A stretch of 64,000 nucleotides of DNA from Achromobacter pulmonis (GCF_902859765.1 NZ_CADIJV010000019.1:1-64000); one strand, 5' to 3'. Shown: positions 38,140 through 49,425, counted from the stretch's first letter. Made by a program: numbers and translations. The notes: a model not told the origin generated them from the sequence alone.

Positions 38140-39429
38140 ATGTCGCAGACGCCGTTTCCGCTTGCTCCTTCGCTCTGGGCCGCCACCGCGGCGCCGCCGC
38201 CGGACACGCAGCCGCTGGCGCAGTCCGCGCAGGCCGACGTGTTGGTGGTGGGGGGCGGTTACGCCGGCCTGAGCACGGCGCTGCACCTGGCCGAGCAAGG
38301 CGTGCGCGTGGCGCTGCTGGAGGCGCGCGAGATCGGCTTTGGCGGTTCCGGGCGCAATGGCGGCCAGGTGATTCCGGGCCTCAAGTACGATCCCGATGCG
38401 CTGGTTTCGATGTTTGGCGCCGAGCGCGGCGAACGGCTGGTGCGTTTTGCCGGCGCGACCGCCGACGCGGTTTTCAACCTGATCGAGCGGCATGCGATGG
38501 ACGTGCCGCACGTGCGCCGTGGCTGGATCCAGGGGGCGCATAACCCGGCGGCGCTGAAGCTGGCGCATGCCCGCGCCGCGCAATGGGCGCGTCACGGCGC
38601 CGATGCCCAGCCCCTGGACAAGGCCGAGGTGACGCGCCTGATCGGCACCGACCGCTATCTGGGGGGATGGGTCGACCGGCGCGCGGGCGCGGTGCAGCCG
38701 CTGAGCTATGCGCGCGGGCTGGCGCGCGCCGCCTTGAATGCCGGCGCCGTGATCCATACGGATACCCCTGTCACCCGGCTCCAGCGCGAGGGCGGCAAGT
38801 GGGTTGCCACCACCGCGGGCGGGGCCCGCGTGACGGCCGAGCGCGTGGTGATGTGCACCAATGCCTACGGCGCCGACCTGCTGCCCGGCCTGAAGCCTTC
38901 GATCATCGACGCCAATACCTTCCAGGTGGCCACCCCGCCGTTGCCCGAGCGCGTGCGCGCGGGCATTTTCCCGGAGGGCCACGTCACATCCGACACCCGC
39001 AACCTGCTGCTGTATTTCCGTCTCGACCACCAGGGCCGCCTGCTGATGGGCGGGCGCGGGCCGTTCCGCGAGCCCCGCGGCGCGCAGGACTGGGCCCATC
39101 TCGAAAGAGTGATGGTGAAGATGTTCCCGCAAGTGGCCGGCACGCCGTTCGAATACCGCTGGTGCGGGCGGGTCGCCATTACCCGCGACTACCTGCCGCA
39201 CCTGCATGAACCGCAGCCCGGCCTGTTAGTGGATATTGGCTGCCAGGGCCGCGGCGTGGGGTTGCAGACCAGCATGGGGCGCGCGATGGCGCAATACCTG
39301 GTCAGCGGCGATCCCAAGGCGTTGCCGGTGCCCTTGTCGCCAATAAAGCCGTTTCCGCTTTATGGCTTGCGCCGGCTGTATGTCAATGCCGTGGTGACGT
39401 GGTACCGCATGACCGACGGCGGCGTCTAG
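38140..39429 (+). CDS. FAD-dependent amine/amino-acid oxidoreductase (PuuB/OrdL-like)
   Basis: A 429-residue DAO-family flavoprotein. The dinucleotide fold reads DVLVVGGGYAGLSTALHLAEQG, followed by 'GFGGSGRNGGQVIPGLKYDPD', the signature of gamma-glutamylputrescine oxidase-like enzymes. C-terminal 'RWCGRVAITRDYLPHLHEPQPGLLVDIGCQGRGVGLQTSMGR' closes the FAD site. It starts 9 bp after the ABC ATPase, so the imported compound is probably its substrate. The substrate, whether a polyamine derivative, secondary amine or imino acid, is undetermined. Confidence 0.87.
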   Translation: MSQTPFPLAPSLWAATAAPPPDTQPLAQSAQADVLVVGGGYAGLSTALHLAEQGVRVALLEAREIGFGGSGRNGGQVIPGLKYDPDALVSMFGAERGERLVRFAGATADAVFNLIERHAMDVPHVRRGWIQGAHNPAALKLAHARAAQWARHGADAQPLDKAEVTRLIGTDRYLGGWVDRRAGAVQPLSYARGLARAALNAGAVIHTDTPVTRLQREGGKWVATTAGGARVTAERVVMCTNAYGADLLPGLKPSIIDANTFQVATPPLPERVRAGIFPEGHVTSDTRNLLLYFRLDHQGRLLMGGRGPFREPRGAQDWAHLERVMVKMFPQVAGTPFEYRWCGRVAITRDYLPHLHEPQPGLLVDIGCQGRGVGLQTSMGRAMAQYLVSGDPKALPVPLSPIKPFPLYGLRRLYVNAVVTWYRMTDGGV

Positions 39430-39447
39430 CCCGCCACGGCGTGGCGT

Positions 39448-39474
39448 AAAAAAGCCCCGGACAGGGGCCGGGGC
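39448..39474 (-). terminator. intrinsic terminator of valS
   Basis: On the minus strand GCCCCGG (39474-39468) pairs with CCGGGGC (39460-39454), with a 7-nt loop, and is followed by six T (39453-39448). It is in the gap between the convergent oxidase and valS genes. Confidence 0.85.
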
Positions 39475-39526
39475 GCCGGGAGGGGGGGCAGGCCGCGGGT
39501 CATTGCCCGCCAGGCCTGGCGCGTCT

Positions 39527-42433
39527 TCAGTTGCCCAGCTTGCCGCGCTGTTCGCGCACCTTCTGCAGCGTCTCGCCGAATTGCGCCAGACGGGCCTTTT
39601 CCTGTTCGACCACGGCGGCCGGGGCGCGCTCGACGAAGCTGGCATTGGACAGCTTGCCGTTGGCCTTGGCGATCTCGCCTTCGAGGCGCGCGATTTCCTT
39701 GTTCAGGCGCACGCGCTCGGCGGCAACGTCGATCTCGACATGCAGCATCAGGCGGCTGGCGCCGACCACCTGCACCGGCGCGCCGGCGTCGGGCAGGACG
39801 TCCAGCACGTCGACCTGGCTGAGCTTGGCCAGCGCCGCCAGGTAGGGGGCGTTGCGCGTCAGCGTGGGCGCGTCGCCTTGGGCGCACAGCGGCACCTTCT
39901 GCGCCGGCGACAGGTTCATCTCGCCGCGCAGGGCGCGCACCGCTTCGACCTGGGCCTTGAGTTCGGCCACGTCGGCCTCGGCGGCGGCGTCCACGGCGGC
40001 CGGGTTGGCTTGCGGGTAAGGCTGCACGCTGACGCTGTCGGCCACGCCTTCCTGGCGTTTGCCGGCCACCACCGAGACCTTCTGCCACAGTTCTTCCGTG
40101 ATGAACGGAATGATCGGGTGCGCCAGGCGCAGCACGCCTTCCAGCACGCGGATCAGCGTGCGGCGCGTGCCCAGTTGCTGGGCCGGCGTGCCGGTCTGGA
40201 TCTGCACCTTGGCCAGTTCCAGGTACCAGTCGCAGTATTCGTCCCAGACGTAGCGGTACAACGCGTTGGCGACATTGTCGAAGCGGTAGTCGGCGAAGCC
40301 GCGCGCCACTTCGGCTTCCAGCGTCTGCAGCTGGCTGACGATCCAGCGGTCGACGAACGAGGTTTCGCCCGAGTCCGGACCGGTCAGGTCGTGGCCTTCG
40401 GTGTTCATCAGCACGAAACGGGTGGCGTTCCAGAGCTTGTTGCAGAAGTTGCGATAGCCCTCGCAGCGCTTCAGATCGAAGTTGATGTTGCGGCCCAGGG
40501 TCGCGTAGGCGGCCATGGTGAAGCGCAGCGCATCGGTGCCGAAGGCGGGGATGCCGTCCGGATACTGGCGGCGCGTCGCTTTCTCGATGGCGCCAGCCTG
40601 CTTGGGGTTCATCAGGCCGTAGGTGCGCTTGGCCACCAGGCCATCCAGGTCGATGCCGTCGATCAGGTCGACCGGATCGAGCGTGTTGCCCTTGGACTTG
40701 CTCATCTTCTGGCCGTCGGCGTCGCGGATCAGACCGTGCACGTAGACGTGCTTGAACGGGATCTGGCCGGTCAGATGCGTGGTCAGCATGACCATGCGCG
40801 CGACCCAGAAGAAGATGATGTCGAAACCGGTGACCAGCACGCTGGAGGGCAGGTAGCGTTCCAGGTCGGGCGTCTTGTCGGGCCAGCCGAGCGTGGTGAA
40901 AGGCACCAGGCCCGACGAGAACCAGGTGTCCAGCACGTCCGGGTCGCGCGTGAGACCGCCGGTGACGCCGGCGGCGCGGGCCTGCTGGATCGCTTCGGCC
41001 TCGTCGTGCGCGACGAACACCTGGCCGTCTTCCGAGTACCAGGCGGGAATCTGGTGGCCCCACCACAGCTGGCGCGAGATACACCAGTCCTGGATGTTGT
41101 TGAGCCACTGGTTGTAGATGGTGGTCCAGTTGTCCGGGTAGAACCGGATGCGGCCGTCTGCCACCACGTCCAGCGCCACCTCGGTGATGCTCTTGCCCGG
41201 GTTGAGCGTGCCTGCGGGGGCCGGCTTGCTCATGGCGACGAACCATTGGTCGGTCAGCATGGGTTCGAGCACGACGCCGGTGCGGTCGCCCTTGGGCTGC
41301 ATCATCTTGTGCGGCTCGACCTTGACCAGGTAGCCCTCGGCTTCCAGTTGGGCGACCACGGCCTTGCGGGCCTCGTAGCGCTCCATGCCCTGGAACTGCT
41401 TGGGGCCGTTCTCGTTGATGTGCGCGTCGAGCGTGAAGATCACGATCAGCGGCAGGTCGTGGCGCATCGCGCAGGCATAGTCGTTGAAGTCGTGCGCGCC
41501 GGTGATCTTGACGCAACCGGTGCCGAATTCGGGATCGACGAAGTCATCCGCGATAATGGGGATGTTGCGGTCGCACAGCGGCAGCTCGACTTCCTTGCCG
41601 ATCAGGTGCTTGTAACGCGGATCGTCGGGGTGTACGCACAGCGCGCCGTCGGCCAGCATGGTTTCGGGGCGGGTGGTGGCGATGGTCATGCCGCGCAGGG
41701 TGACCGTCTGGCCGTCCTTGTCGACGATGGTCTGCGGGCCGTCGACGAAGGGGTAGAGGATGTGCCACATGTGGCCGTCGGTCTCTTCCGACTGCACTTC
41801 CAGGTCGGACACGGCCGTCAGCAGCTTGGGGTCCCAGTTGACCAGGCGCTTGCCGCGGTAGATCAGGCCCTGTTTGTGCAGGCGCACGAAGGTCTCGACC
41901 ACGCCGCGCGACATGCGCTCGTCCATGGTGAAGTACTCGCGCGGCCAGTCGGCCGAGGCGCCCAGGCGGCGCACCTGACCGGTGATGGCGTTGCCCGACT
42001 TTTCCTTCCATTCCCACACTTTTTCCACGAATTTCTCGCGGCCCAGGTCGTGGCGCGAAACCTTCTGGGCGTCGAGCTGTCTTTCAACCACGATCTGCGT
42101 GGCGATACCGGCGTGATCCGTCCCCGGGATGAAGACGGTATCGTTGCCCAGCATGCGGTGGTAGCGGATCAGGCCATCCATGATGGTCTGGTTGAACGCG
42201 TGGCCCATGTGCAGGGTGCCCGTCACGTTGGGCGGCGGGAACTGGATGACGTAGGGCTCAGCGGCGCCTTGGGTTCCCGTCCCTGTTTTTACGTGCGAGC
42301 CGGCGGCGAAGTACCCGCGCTTTTCCCACTCGGCGTACCAGCGGGATTCGAGTGCGGCGGGTTCGAAGCTCTTGGAGAGTTCCGGGGTGTCGGTCGCGGC
42401 GGGCGCGGCGTTCGGGGGAGCAGCTTGAGTCAT
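39527..42433 (-). CDS. valS: valine-tRNA ligase
   Basis: ValRS of 968 residues, a class I synthetase. Motifs are the HIGH variant '[16 protein letters not shown]', the editing (CP1) domain, and KMSKSKGN near residue 570. The C-terminal coiled coil is '[25 protein letters not shown]' with '[24 protein letters not shown]'. Start [10 protein letters not shown] at 42433 is preferred; a Met 15 codons upstream lies in sequence unlike the family. Confidence 0.97.
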   Translation of the reverse strand: MTQAAPPNAAPAATDTPELSKSFEPAALESRWYAEWEKRGYFAAGSHVKTGTGTQGAAEPYVIQFPPPNVTGTLHMGHAFNQTIMDGLIRYHRMLGNDTVFIPGTDHAGIATQIVVERQLDAQKVSRHDLGREKFVEKVWEWKEKSGNAITGQVRRLGASADWPREYFTMDERMSRGVVETFVRLHKQGLIYRGKRLVNWDPKLLTAVSDLEVQSEETDGHMWHILYPFVDGPQTIVDKDGQTVTLRGMTIATTRPETMLADGALCVHPDDPRYKHLIGKEVELPLCDRNIPIIADDFVDPEFGTGCVKITGAHDFNDYACAMRHDLPLIVIFTLDAHINENGPKQFQGMERYEARKAVVAQLEAEGYLVKVEPHKMMQPKGDRTGVVLEPMLTDQWFVAMSKPAPAGTLNPGKSITEVALDVVADGRIRFYPDNWTTIYNQWLNNIQDWCISRQLWWGHQIPAWYSEDGQVFVAHDEAEAIQQARAAGVTGGLTRDPDVLDTWFSSGLVPFTTLGWPDKTPDLERYLPSSVLVTGFDIIFFWVARMVMLTTHLTGQIPFKHVYVHGLIRDADGQKMSKSKGNTLDPVDLIDGIDLDGLVAKRTYGLMNPKQAGAIEKATRRQYPDGIPAFGTDALRFTMAAYATLGRNINFDLKRCEGYRNFCNKLWNATRFVLMNTEGHDLTGPDSGETSFVDRWIVSQLQTLEAEVARGFADYRFDNVANALYRYVWDEYCDWYLELAKVQIQTGTPAQQLGTRRTLIRVLEGVLRLAHPIIPFITEELWQKVSVVAGKRQEGVADSVSVQPYPQANPAAVDAAAEADVAELKAQVEAVRALRGEMNLSPAQKVPLCAQGDAPTLTRNAPYLAALAKLSQVDVLDVLPDAGAPVQVVGASRLMLHVEIDVAAERVRLNKEIARLEGEIAKANGKLSNASFVERAPAAVVEQEKARLAQFGETLQKVREQRGKLGN

Positions 42434-42860
42434 TACAGGTTCCGGCAGACAGGGCGCCCGGTCGATGGAAACGGGCAAGCAAACCGCTCATTTTAAGATG
42501 TAATGCGGTCGTATCGGCGTGTTAGAATACCGGGTTACTGTAAACCTTTTAGAAGTCCCTGAATTCATTGGGATTTCGCCAAAAGTTCATTGAAAAAACG
42601 CTGAGGATTTCAGCACAATGAACCGAGCGAACATTCAATGCGGGATGCCTCCGAAGGGTCGGCAGTGTCGAATCCCCGCCTTGGCACAGGCGGCCGGGAC
42701 GGCCCGGAAATGCCGCCGCGACGCAGCCGCTGTCGCGGCCCGGCAGGTCCGAGCCGCTTGCGCGCCCATGGCGCGATGCCGTCTGAAGGGTGACACCAAC
42801 AGACGCAGGCCACGCCAGGCAATCATAGAAACCAGTCAGCAATCCGTTTTTGGAGTTCCC
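42434..42860. other. 427-bp gap between divergent valS and ndk
   Basis: No credible gene lies here. An extended -10 element, TGtTAGAAT (hexamer 42523-42528), points toward ndk and would give a leader of about 325 nt. Within it GGCGG (42689-42693) pairs with CCGCC (42713-42717), enclosing an inner CCGGG-ACGG-CCCGG hairpin (42694-42707). The rest is GC-rich with no clear Shine-Dalgarno until just before ndk. Confidence 0.55.
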
Positions 42861-43286
42861 ATGTCCGTCCAACGCACCCTCTCGATCATCAAGCCCGACG
42901 CCGTTGCCAAGAACGTCATCGGCCAGATCGTCGGCCGTTTCGAACAAGCCGGCCTGAAGGTCATCGCCGCCCGCCTGACGCAACTGTCGCGCACCGACGC
43001 CGAGCGTTTCTACGCCGTGCACAAAGAGCGCCCCTTCTTCAAGGATCTGGTCGATTTCATGGTCTCGGGCCCCGTGTTCGTGCAAGTGCTGGAAGGTGAA
43101 GACGCCATCCAGAAGAACCGCGACCTGATGGGCGCCACCGATCCCAAGAAGGCCGCCCCGGGCACCATCCGCGCCGACTTCGCCGACAGCATCGACGCCA
43201 ACGCCGTGCACGGCTCGGACGCGCCGGAAACGGCCGCCGTCGAAGTGGCTTTCTTCTTCCCCGAAATCAACATCCACAGCCGTTGA
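42861..43286 (+). CDS. ndk: nucleoside diphosphate kinase
   Basis: Ndk balances nucleoside triphosphate pools by phosphotransfer through a histidine. The 141-residue protein begins [21 protein letters not shown] and has the catalytic motif [12 protein letters not shown] (His at about 117). Length is standard. A TTTTGGAG site lies 6-8 bases before the ATG. rlmN follows after 41 bp, as in many betaproteobacteria. Confidence 0.97.
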   Translation: MSVQRTLSIIKPDAVAKNVIGQIVGRFEQAGLKVIAARLTQLSRTDAERFYAVHKERPFFKDLVDFMVSGPVFVQVLEGEDAIQKNRDLMGATDPKKAAPGTIRADFADSIDANAVHGSDAPETAAVEVAFFFPEINIHSR

Positions 43287-43304
43287 TTTCCCGGAAATCG
43301 TTTT
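43285..43304 (+). terminator. weak terminator-like hairpin after ndk
   Basis: GATTTC (43285-43290) pairs with GAAATC (43294-43299), followed by GTTTT. The stem is short and overlaps the ndk stop codon, so at most part of the transcripts would end here before rlmN. Confidence 0.35.
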
Positions 43305-43327
43305 AGCGTCATAGCACTACCCAGGTC

Positions 43328-44482
43328 ATGGAAACCGTCGAACGAATCAATCTGCTGGGGCTGGACGGCTCCGCCCTGTCCGAACTCGTCGGGCAGTGGG
43401 GCGGCAAGCCGTTTCGCGCCCGCCAGCTGCAGCGCTGGATGCACCAGCGCGGCGCCGATTCGTTCGACGCCATGACCGACCTGGCCCGCGATTTCCGCGG
43501 CCAACTGGCATCGCGCTGCGTCATCGAGGCGCTGCCCGTCAACACCGAGCAACGCTCGTCTGACGGCACCCGCAAGTGGCTGTTCGACGTGGGGCAGGGC
43601 AACGCCATCGAAACCGTCTTCATCCCCGAAGACGACCGCGGCACCCTGTGCATCTCCAGCCAGGCCGGCTGCGTGGTGAACTGCCGTTTCTGCTCGACCG
43701 GGCATCAGGGGTTCAACCGCAACCTCAAGACCAGCGAGATCATCGGCCAGCTGTGGTGGGCCAAGCGCGTGCTGGAAGCCGACATCGGCACCGCGCGCCT
43801 GGAAAGCGCCCGCGCCACCGAAGATACCCGGGTCATCAGCAATGTGGTCATGATGGGCATGGGCGAGCCCCTGCTCAACTACGACCAGGTGCTGCCGGCC
43901 CTGCGCCTGATGCTCGACGACAACGCCTACGGCCTGTCGCGCCGCCGCGTCACGGTGTCCACATCGGGCGTGGTGCCCATGATGGACCGCCTGTCGCAGG
44001 ACTGTCCGGTGGCGCTGGCCGTGTCGCTGCATGCGCCCAACGACGCGCTGCGCGACGAGCTGGTGCCGTTGAACAAGAAATACCCGTTGAAGGAGTTGCT
44101 GGCCGCGTGCGAACGCTACCTGGCCTTCGCGCCGCGCGACTTCATCACGTTTGAATATTGCATGCTGGACGGTATCAACGATACCGATCAGCATGCCAAG
44201 GAACTGATAAACATTGCCCGCCAGATCCGCTGCAAGCTCAATCTGATCCCGTTCAATCCCTTCCCCGCGTCCGGTCTGAAGCGTTCGCCTTCGGCCCGCG
44301 TCAAGGTGTTCGCCCAGCGCCTGATGGACGCCGGCATCATCACGACGGTGCGCAAGACCCGGGGGGACGATATCGATGCCGCTTGTGGCCAGTTGGCCGG
44401 AGAAGTGCGCGACCGTACCCGGATCACCGAGCGGAACGCCGCGCAGCGCCAGACCATACCAATTAGACAGGTGCATGCATGA
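43328..44482 (+). CDS. rlmN: dual-specificity 23S rRNA/tRNA adenine-C2 methyltransferase RlmN
   Basis: RlmN methylates A2503 of 23S rRNA and A37 of some tRNAs. The 384-residue radical-SAM enzyme has the cluster ligands Cys115, Cys119 and Cys122 ([12 protein letters not shown]). The C-terminal catalytic cysteine is Cys353 (DAACGQL). The conserved [12 protein letters not shown] is present. The stop overlaps the RodZ-like start by four bases. Confidence 0.97.
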   Translation: METVERINLLGLDGSALSELVGQWGGKPFRARQLQRWMHQRGADSFDAMTDLARDFRGQLASRCVIEALPVNTEQRSSDGTRKWLFDVGQGNAIETVFIPEDDRGTLCISSQAGCVVNCRFCSTGHQGFNRNLKTSEIIGQLWWAKRVLEADIGTARLESARATEDTRVISNVVMMGMGEPLLNYDQVLPALRLMLDDNAYGLSRRRVTVSTSGVVPMMDRLSQDCPVALAVSLHAPNDALRDELVPLNKKYPLKELLAACERYLAFAPRDFITFEYCMLDGINDTDQHAKELINIARQIRCKLNLIPFNPFPASGLKRSPSARVKVFAQRLMDAGIITTVRKTRGDDIDAACGQLAGEVRDRTRITERNAAQRQTIPIRQVHA

Positions 44483-44979
44483 CGCAGGATATCGCTTCTG
44501 CAGTTTCAGAGACACCCGCGAGCGCGGGTGGCTCGGGCAATGTGGGCTCGGCGCTGCGCGCGCTGCGCCAATCCAAGGGCTGGTCGCTCGACGAAGTGTC
44601 CAGCCGTATCAAGTTTTCGGCCAAGCAGATCGAGGCCCTCGAAAATGAACAGTGGGCCGATCTTCCCACCGGCGTTTCGCTGCGCGGCCTGATCCGCAAC
44701 TACGCCCGCATGCTGGGCGCCGATTCGCAGGCCATCGTCGATTCGCTCGACCCCAAGGCCCGGGTCACCGGACCGGTCAAGCTGAGTCCGGGCGCGTTGC
44801 ATTCGGCGCATTCCATTCCCCAGTCCAGCGCTGACGACGATCGCGCGTCGTCGGCGTCGTGGGGCTGGCTGATCGCCATCGTGCTGGTGCTTGCCGCCGG
44901 CGTTGCCTACGCCTTCTGGCAGGGCTGGCTGCCGCAGCAGTGGTTGGCGTTCGACTGGCTTCCCAAGCTGTCCAAGTAA
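44479..44979 (+). CDS. short RodZ-like helix-turn-helix membrane protein
   Basis: A 166-residue protein with an N-terminal RodZ-type helix-turn-helix (about 22-90: '[34 protein letters not shown]' then '[19 protein letters not shown]'). A single transmembrane helix lies near 128-146 ([18 protein letters not shown]). RodZ links MreB to the cell-wall machinery, but full-length RodZ has a periplasmic DUF4115 domain of about 100 residues. Here only about 20 residues follow the membrane segment. The place between rlmN and ispG is typical for this family. Confidence 0.8.
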   Translation: MTQDIASAVSETPASAGGSGNVGSALRALRQSKGWSLDEVSSRIKFSAKQIEALENEQWADLPTGVSLRGLIRNYARMLGADSQAIVDSLDPKARVTGPVKLSPGALHSAHSIPQSSADDDRASSASWGWLIAIVLVLAAGVAYAFWQGWLPQQWLAFDWLPKLSK

Positions 44980-44994
44980 ATACCGATTCGACCG

Positions 44995-46281
44995 ATGCAA
45001 GAATCCTCTCTGCCTTGCCAGGATGTGCCGCCGCCCGCCGTGGGCGCGGCGCCGCGTCGCGCCACGCGTTCGGTGGCGGTCAAGTGGGGCGACCGAATCG
45101 TCCGCATCGGGGGCGACGCGCCGGTGGTGGTGCAGTCCATGACCAACACCGACACCGCCGATGCCATCGCCACGGCGATCCAGGTCAAGGAGCTGGCGTT
45201 GGCCGGTTCCGAGATGGTGCGCATCACCGTCAATACGCCCGAGGCGGCCAGGGAGGTCGCGGCGATCCGCGAGCAGCTCGATCGCATGGGGGTGGATGTG
45301 CCGCTGGTGGGCGACTTCCACTACAACGGCCACAAGCTGCTGACGCAATTCCCGGAATGCGCGCAGGCGCTGTCCAAATACCGCATCAATCCCGGCAACA
45401 TGGGCGGCGGCAAGCGTCGTGACGACAATTTCGCCCAGATGATCGAGGTGGCCTGCCGCTACGACAAGCCGGTGCGCATCGGCGTGAACTGGGGCAGCCT
45501 GGACCACGAGCTGATGGCGCGCAAGATGGACGAAAACAGCCGCCGCGCCCAGCCCTGGGAGGCCCAGGCGGTCATGCGCGACGCGCTGGTGGTGTCCGCC
45601 ATCAGCAACGCCCAGCGCGCCGAGGAACTCGGCCTGCGCCGCGACGCCATCATCCTGTCGTGCAAGGTCAGCCACGTGCAGGACCTGATCGCGGTCTACC
45701 GCGACCTCTCGGCGCGGTGCGACTACCCGCTGCACCTGGGCCTGACCGAGGCCGGCATGGGCAGCAAGGGTATCGTGGCCTCGACCGCCGCGCTGGCCGT
45801 GCTGCTGCAGCAGGGCATCGGCGACACCATCCGTATTTCGCTGACGCCGGAACCCGGTGGCGACCGTGGCCGCGAAGCTGTTGTGGCGCAGGAAATCCTG
45901 CAGACCATGGGCCTGCGCGCGTTCACGCCCATGGTGGTGGCCTGCCCCGGTTGCGGCCGCACCAGCAGCACGTTCTTCCAGGAACTGGCCGACAGCATCC
46001 AGTCCTACCTGCGCCGGCAGATGCCGGTGTGGCGCGCCCAATACCCCGGCGTCGAAAGCATGAACGTCGCGGTCATGGGCTGTGTGGTCAACGGGCCTGG
46101 CGAAAGCCGCCACGCGGACATCGGCATCAGCCTGCCGGGCACCGGCGAGGTGCCGGCCGCGCCGGTGTTCGTCGACGGCGAGCGCACGGTCACCCTGAAG
46201 GGCGATCGTATCGCCGAGGAATTCCAGGCCATCGTTGAAGACTATGTGGCGCGTCGCTATGGCGCGCTCGCCTCTCATTAA
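44995..46281 (+). CDS. ispG: 4-hydroxy-3-methylbut-2-enyl diphosphate synthase
   Basis: IspG (GcpE) makes HMBPP in the MEP isoprenoid pathway. The 428-residue [4Fe-4S] enzyme has the N-terminal TIM barrel ('[17 protein letters not shown]', 'RINPGNMG') and the cluster cysteines in [10 protein letters not shown] and [11 protein letters not shown]. Length fits the family. It begins 15 bp after the RodZ-like gene and is followed 54 bp later by hisS. Confidence 0.97.
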   Translation: MQESSLPCQDVPPPAVGAAPRRATRSVAVKWGDRIVRIGGDAPVVVQSMTNTDTADAIATAIQVKELALAGSEMVRITVNTPEAAREVAAIREQLDRMGVDVPLVGDFHYNGHKLLTQFPECAQALSKYRINPGNMGGGKRRDDNFAQMIEVACRYDKPVRIGVNWGSLDHELMARKMDENSRRAQPWEAQAVMRDALVVSAISNAQRAEELGLRRDAIILSCKVSHVQDLIAVYRDLSARCDYPLHLGLTEAGMGSKGIVASTAALAVLLQQGIGDTIRISLTPEPGGDRGREAVVAQEILQTMGLRAFTPMVVACPGCGRTSSTFFQELADSIQSYLRRQMPVWRAQYPGVESMNVAVMGCVVNGPGESRHADIGISLPGTGEVPAAPVFVDGERTVTLKGDRIAEEFQAIVEDYVARRYGALASH

Positions 46282-46335
46282 AGAAAGGGTGTGGCCGCAG
46301 GCGCGCTTGCCAGCGCGCGGGGCGGCATGATCAAG

Positions 46336-47622
46336 ATGACTCAAGCTTTCCAGAAAGTCGCCGCCATCCGCGGCATGAATGACCTGCTGCCGGGGCCGAG
46401 CGCCCGTTGGGAGCAATTCGAGGAAATCGTGCGCGGCTGGCTGCGCGGCTACGGCTATCGCAATGTGCGTACGCCCGTGCTTGAGCATACGCGCCTGTTC
46501 ACGCGCGGCATCGGCGAAGTGACCGACATCGTCGAAAAAGAGATGTACACGTTCACCGATGCGCTCAACGGCGAATCGCTGACCATGCGGCCCGAGATGA
46601 CCGCCGGCATCGTGCGCGCCTCGATCGAGCACAACCTGCTGTACGACCGTCCGCAGCGCGTCTACTCGATCGGCCCGGTGTTCCGCCATGAGCGCCCGCA
46701 GCGCGGCCGCTACCGCCAGTTCCACCAGATCGACGTCGAGGCCCTGGGTTTTGCCGGCCCGGACGTTGATGCCGAACTGATCGTCATGCTGGCCCGCCTG
46801 TGGAAGCTGCTGGGCCTGACCGACGTGCGCCTGGAATTGAACTCGCTGGGCCAACCGGCCGAGCGCGCCGCGCACCGCGCCGCCCTGATCGCGCACCTGG
46901 AAAAGCACAGCGACATTCTGGACGAAGACGGCAAGCGCCGCCTTTACACCAATCCGCTGCGCGTGCTGGACACCAAGAACCCCGCCATGCAGGAAATGGC
47001 CGACAGCGCTCCGCGCCTGTTCGATTTCCTGGGCGAGGAATCGCGCGCCCACTTCGAGGGCGTGTGCCAGCGCCTGACCGACGCCGGCATCGAATACCGG
47101 CTCAACCCGCGCCTGGTGCGCGGGCTGGACTACTACAACCTGACCGTCTTCGAATGGGTCACCGACCGCCTCGGCTCCCAGGGCACGGTGTGCGGTGGCG
47201 GCCGCTACGACGGCCTGATCGAGCTGCTGGGCGGCAAGCCTGCGCCGGCGGTCGGCTTCGCGATTGGCATGGAGCGCCTGCTGGACCTGTGGGAACAGAG
47301 CGTGCAGATCGACGCCCCGGCCGAGTGCGACGTCTACGTGGTGCATCAGGGCGAGGACGCGCAGCGCCTTGCCGCCCGGGTGGGCGAAGACCTGCGCGAC
47401 GCCGGCCTGTCGGTGGTGGTGCATGCCGGCGCCGCCAGCTTCAAGTCCCAATTCAAGCGCGCCGATGCCAGCGGAGCCCGGGTTGCGGTTATCCTTGGCG
47501 CCGATGAAGTGGCCGCGCAGACCGCCAGCATCAAGTTCCTGCGTGCCGACGCCCAAGGCGAAGCCGCGCAGCAGCAAGTCCCGTTGGCGGGCTTGGCCGA
47601 CGTATTGAATCTCAAGGGTTAG
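46336..47622 (+). CDS. hisS: histidine-tRNA ligase
   Basis: HisRS of 428 residues, class II. It begins [20 protein letters not shown], and the active-site motifs include '[15 protein letters not shown]', '[19 protein letters not shown]' and the histidine-binding [15 protein letters not shown]. The C-terminal anticodon-binding domain starts near 330. I chose the ATG at 46336; the one at 46327 would add three residues. A paralogous non-catalytic HisZ is encoded at 55921. Confidence 0.97.
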   Translation: MTQAFQKVAAIRGMNDLLPGPSARWEQFEEIVRGWLRGYGYRNVRTPVLEHTRLFTRGIGEVTDIVEKEMYTFTDALNGESLTMRPEMTAGIVRASIEHNLLYDRPQRVYSIGPVFRHERPQRGRYRQFHQIDVEALGFAGPDVDAELIVMLARLWKLLGLTDVRLELNSLGQPAERAAHRAALIAHLEKHSDILDEDGKRRLYTNPLRVLDTKNPAMQEMADSAPRLFDFLGEESRAHFEGVCQRLTDAGIEYRLNPRLVRGLDYYNLTVFEWVTDRLGSQGTVCGGGRYDGLIELLGGKPAPAVGFAIGMERLLDLWEQSVQIDAPAECDVYVVHQGEDAQRLAARVGEDLRDAGLSVVVHAGAASFKSQFKRADASGARVAVILGADEVAAQTASIKFLRADAQGEAAQQQVPLAGLADVLNLKG

Positions 47623-47623
47623 C

Positions 47624-48262
47624 ATGGCATACGATCTGGAAGAACAGGAACAACTCGACGCGATCAAGGCGTGGTGGGCCCGCTACGGCACCCTGGTCAT
47701 GGTGCTGGTGGCCGCGGTGGCGCTGGCCTGGGGCGGTTGGTGGGGCGCCAAGGCCTACCAGGCGCACAAGGCCAACCAGGCCATGGGCTACTTCGAGGCG
47801 CTCGAAGATGCGGCCCGCCTGGGCGGCGCCGATTCGGCCGTGCGCATCAAGGCTGCCGCTGCAACGCTGCGTGACCAATACGGCTCGACCGGCTACGCCG
47901 CGCGCGGTGCGCTGGTGGCGGCGCAGGCGCTGCAGGCCCAGAATGACATCGACGGCGCGCGCCAGCAGCTTGAATGGCTGGCCGGCCAATCCAAGAATCC
48001 CTCGATGCAGGCGGTGGCGCGGTTGCGCCTGGCGGGCCTGCTGCTCGACCAGAAGCAGTACGATGCCGCCCTGGGGCAGCTGAACAACGCGCCGGCCGCG
48101 TTTGCCGCCTTGTTCGCCGATCGCCGCGGCGATATCCTCGCGGCGCAAGGCAAGCGCGAGGAAGCGCGTGCCGCATGGCAAAGCGCCATCGATGGCCTGG
48201 GCACGGCGAATCCGCTGACCCAGGTGGTGCAATTGAAACTGGATGCCCTGAGCGGAGCGTGA
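47624..48262 (+). CDS. yfgM: YfgM-family membrane-anchored TPR protein
   Basis: A 212-residue protein with a cytoplasmic N-terminal tail (MAYDLEEQEQLDAIKAWWARYG), one transmembrane segment (LVMVLVAAVALAWGGWW) and a periplasmic TPR-like domain. YfgM (AncA) works with PpiD at the SecYEG translocon as a periplasmic chaperone. It starts one base after the hisS stop and precedes bamB, the usual order. Confidence 0.9.
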   Translation: MAYDLEEQEQLDAIKAWWARYGTLVMVLVAAVALAWGGWWGAKAYQAHKANQAMGYFEALEDAARLGGADSAVRIKAAAATLRDQYGSTGYAARGALVAAQALQAQNDIDGARQQLEWLAGQSKNPSMQAVARLRLAGLLLDQKQYDAALGQLNNAPAAFAALFADRRGDILAAQGKREEARAAWQSAIDGLGTANPLTQVVQLKLDALSGA

Positions 48263-48267
48263 CTGGA

Positions 48268-49425
48268 ATGCGTAAATTTGCCTTTGGCCGCGCCTGGCGC
48301 GGCGCGGTGTGCCTGACGGGCATGCTGGCCCTGGGCGGCTGCGGCCTGTTTTCCCACGACGATGGCCGTTACGACCCCGCTCCCCTGACCGAATACAAGG
48401 CGGGCATGTCGGTGCGCCAGGTCTGGTCGACCTCCATCGGCAGCGGTTCCGGCCTGGGCTTCGTGCCCACGGTGCTGGGCAACGCGGTCTACGCCGCCAC
48501 GCCCGACGGCTCGGTCGGCAAGTTCGACCTGCAAAGCGGCCGCCCCATCTGGAAATCGCAGGCGGGCGTGAAGCTGACCGCGGGAGCCGGCAGTGACGGC
48601 ACCACCACCGCCGTGGCCTCGCCCGATGGCGACGTGGTCGCCTTCGACGACAGCGGCAAGGTCAAGTGGAAAGTGCGCGCCACCAGCGACGTCAACATCC
48701 CGCCGGTGGTGGGCTATGGCATCGTCGTGGTCCGCAGTGGCGACTACCGTATTCAGGCCTTCGACGCCAACAATGGCGAACGGCTCTGGAGCGTGCAGCG
48801 TCCCGGCCCGGCGCTGGCTCTGCGCAGCACCGCCCAGATGGTGCTGGCCGAAGGCCTGGTCATCACCGGCCTGCCCGGCGGCAAGATGCTGGCCATCGCC
48901 TCCGACAGCGGCAACGTGCAATGGGAAGGCACCGTGGCCACCCCGCGCGGCGCCAGCGACCTGGAGCGCCTGACCGACGTGGTGGGCGCGCCGCGCATCG
49001 CCGGCAACCTGCTTTGCGCCGTGGCCTACCAAGGGCGTATCGTATGCTTTGACGTCACGGCCGGCGGCCGTCCTATCTGGGCCAAGGACTTCTCCAGCGT
49101 CAGCGGCATGACCCTGGACCAGCGCTTTGCCTATTCGGCCGACCAGAACAGCGTGGTCAACGCCTTCGCGCTCGACAACGGCGGCAACGTCTGGAAGCAG
49201 GCGGCGCTGAAGAACCGCCAGCTCACCGCGCCGGCCCTGTTGGGCGGCGCGCTCGCGGTCGGCGACCTGGACGGCTACGTGCATTTCCTGTCGCGCAGTG
49301 ACGGCAGCCTGATGGCGCGCCTGTCCGTCGGGGGCGGCGCCATCGTGTCGCCGCCGCAGACGACGTCCCAAGGTGTGCTGGTCCAGACGGGCAATGGCAA
49401 TCTCGTCCTGATCGGCACCAACTAA
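48268..49425 (+). CDS. bamB: outer-membrane assembly lipoprotein BamB
   Basis: BamB is the beta-propeller lipoprotein of the BAM complex that inserts outer-membrane proteins. The 385-residue precursor has the lipobox LALGGC (Cys25). Repeated PQQ-like blades are visible, such as '[16 protein letters not shown]', '[15 protein letters not shown]' and '[14 protein letters not shown]'. The ATG is 5 bp after the yfgM stop. der follows 25 bp later. Confidence 0.94.
   Translation: MRKFAFGRAWRGAVCLTGMLALGGCGLFSHDDGRYDPAPLTEYKAGMSVRQVWSTSIGSGSGLGFVPTVLGNAVYAATPDGSVGKFDLQSGRPIWKSQAGVKLTAGAGSDGTTTAVASPDGDVVAFDDSGKVKWKVRATSDVNIPPVVGYGIVVVRSGDYRIQAFDANNGERLWSVQRPGPALALRSTAQMVLAEGLVITGLPGGKMLAIASDSGNVQWEGTVATPRGASDLERLTDVVGAPRIAGNLLCAVAYQGRIVCFDVTAGGRPIWAKDFSSVSGMTLDQRFAYSADQNSVVNAFALDNGGNVWKQAALKNRQLTAPALLGGALAVGDLDGYVHFLSRSDGSLMARLSVGGGAIVSPPQTTSQGVLVQTGNGNLVLIGTN

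Noticed and set aside
39503-42496. 997-codon open frame on the plus strand across valS
   Set aside because: It is the antisense shadow of valS, with biased composition and no recognisable domain.
44506-47667. 1053-codon open frame on the minus strand across the RodZ-like gene, ispG and hisS
   Set aside because: It is wholly antisense to well-identified genes, rich in His/Arg/Ala as expected from mirror codons in high-GC DNA, and resembles no family.
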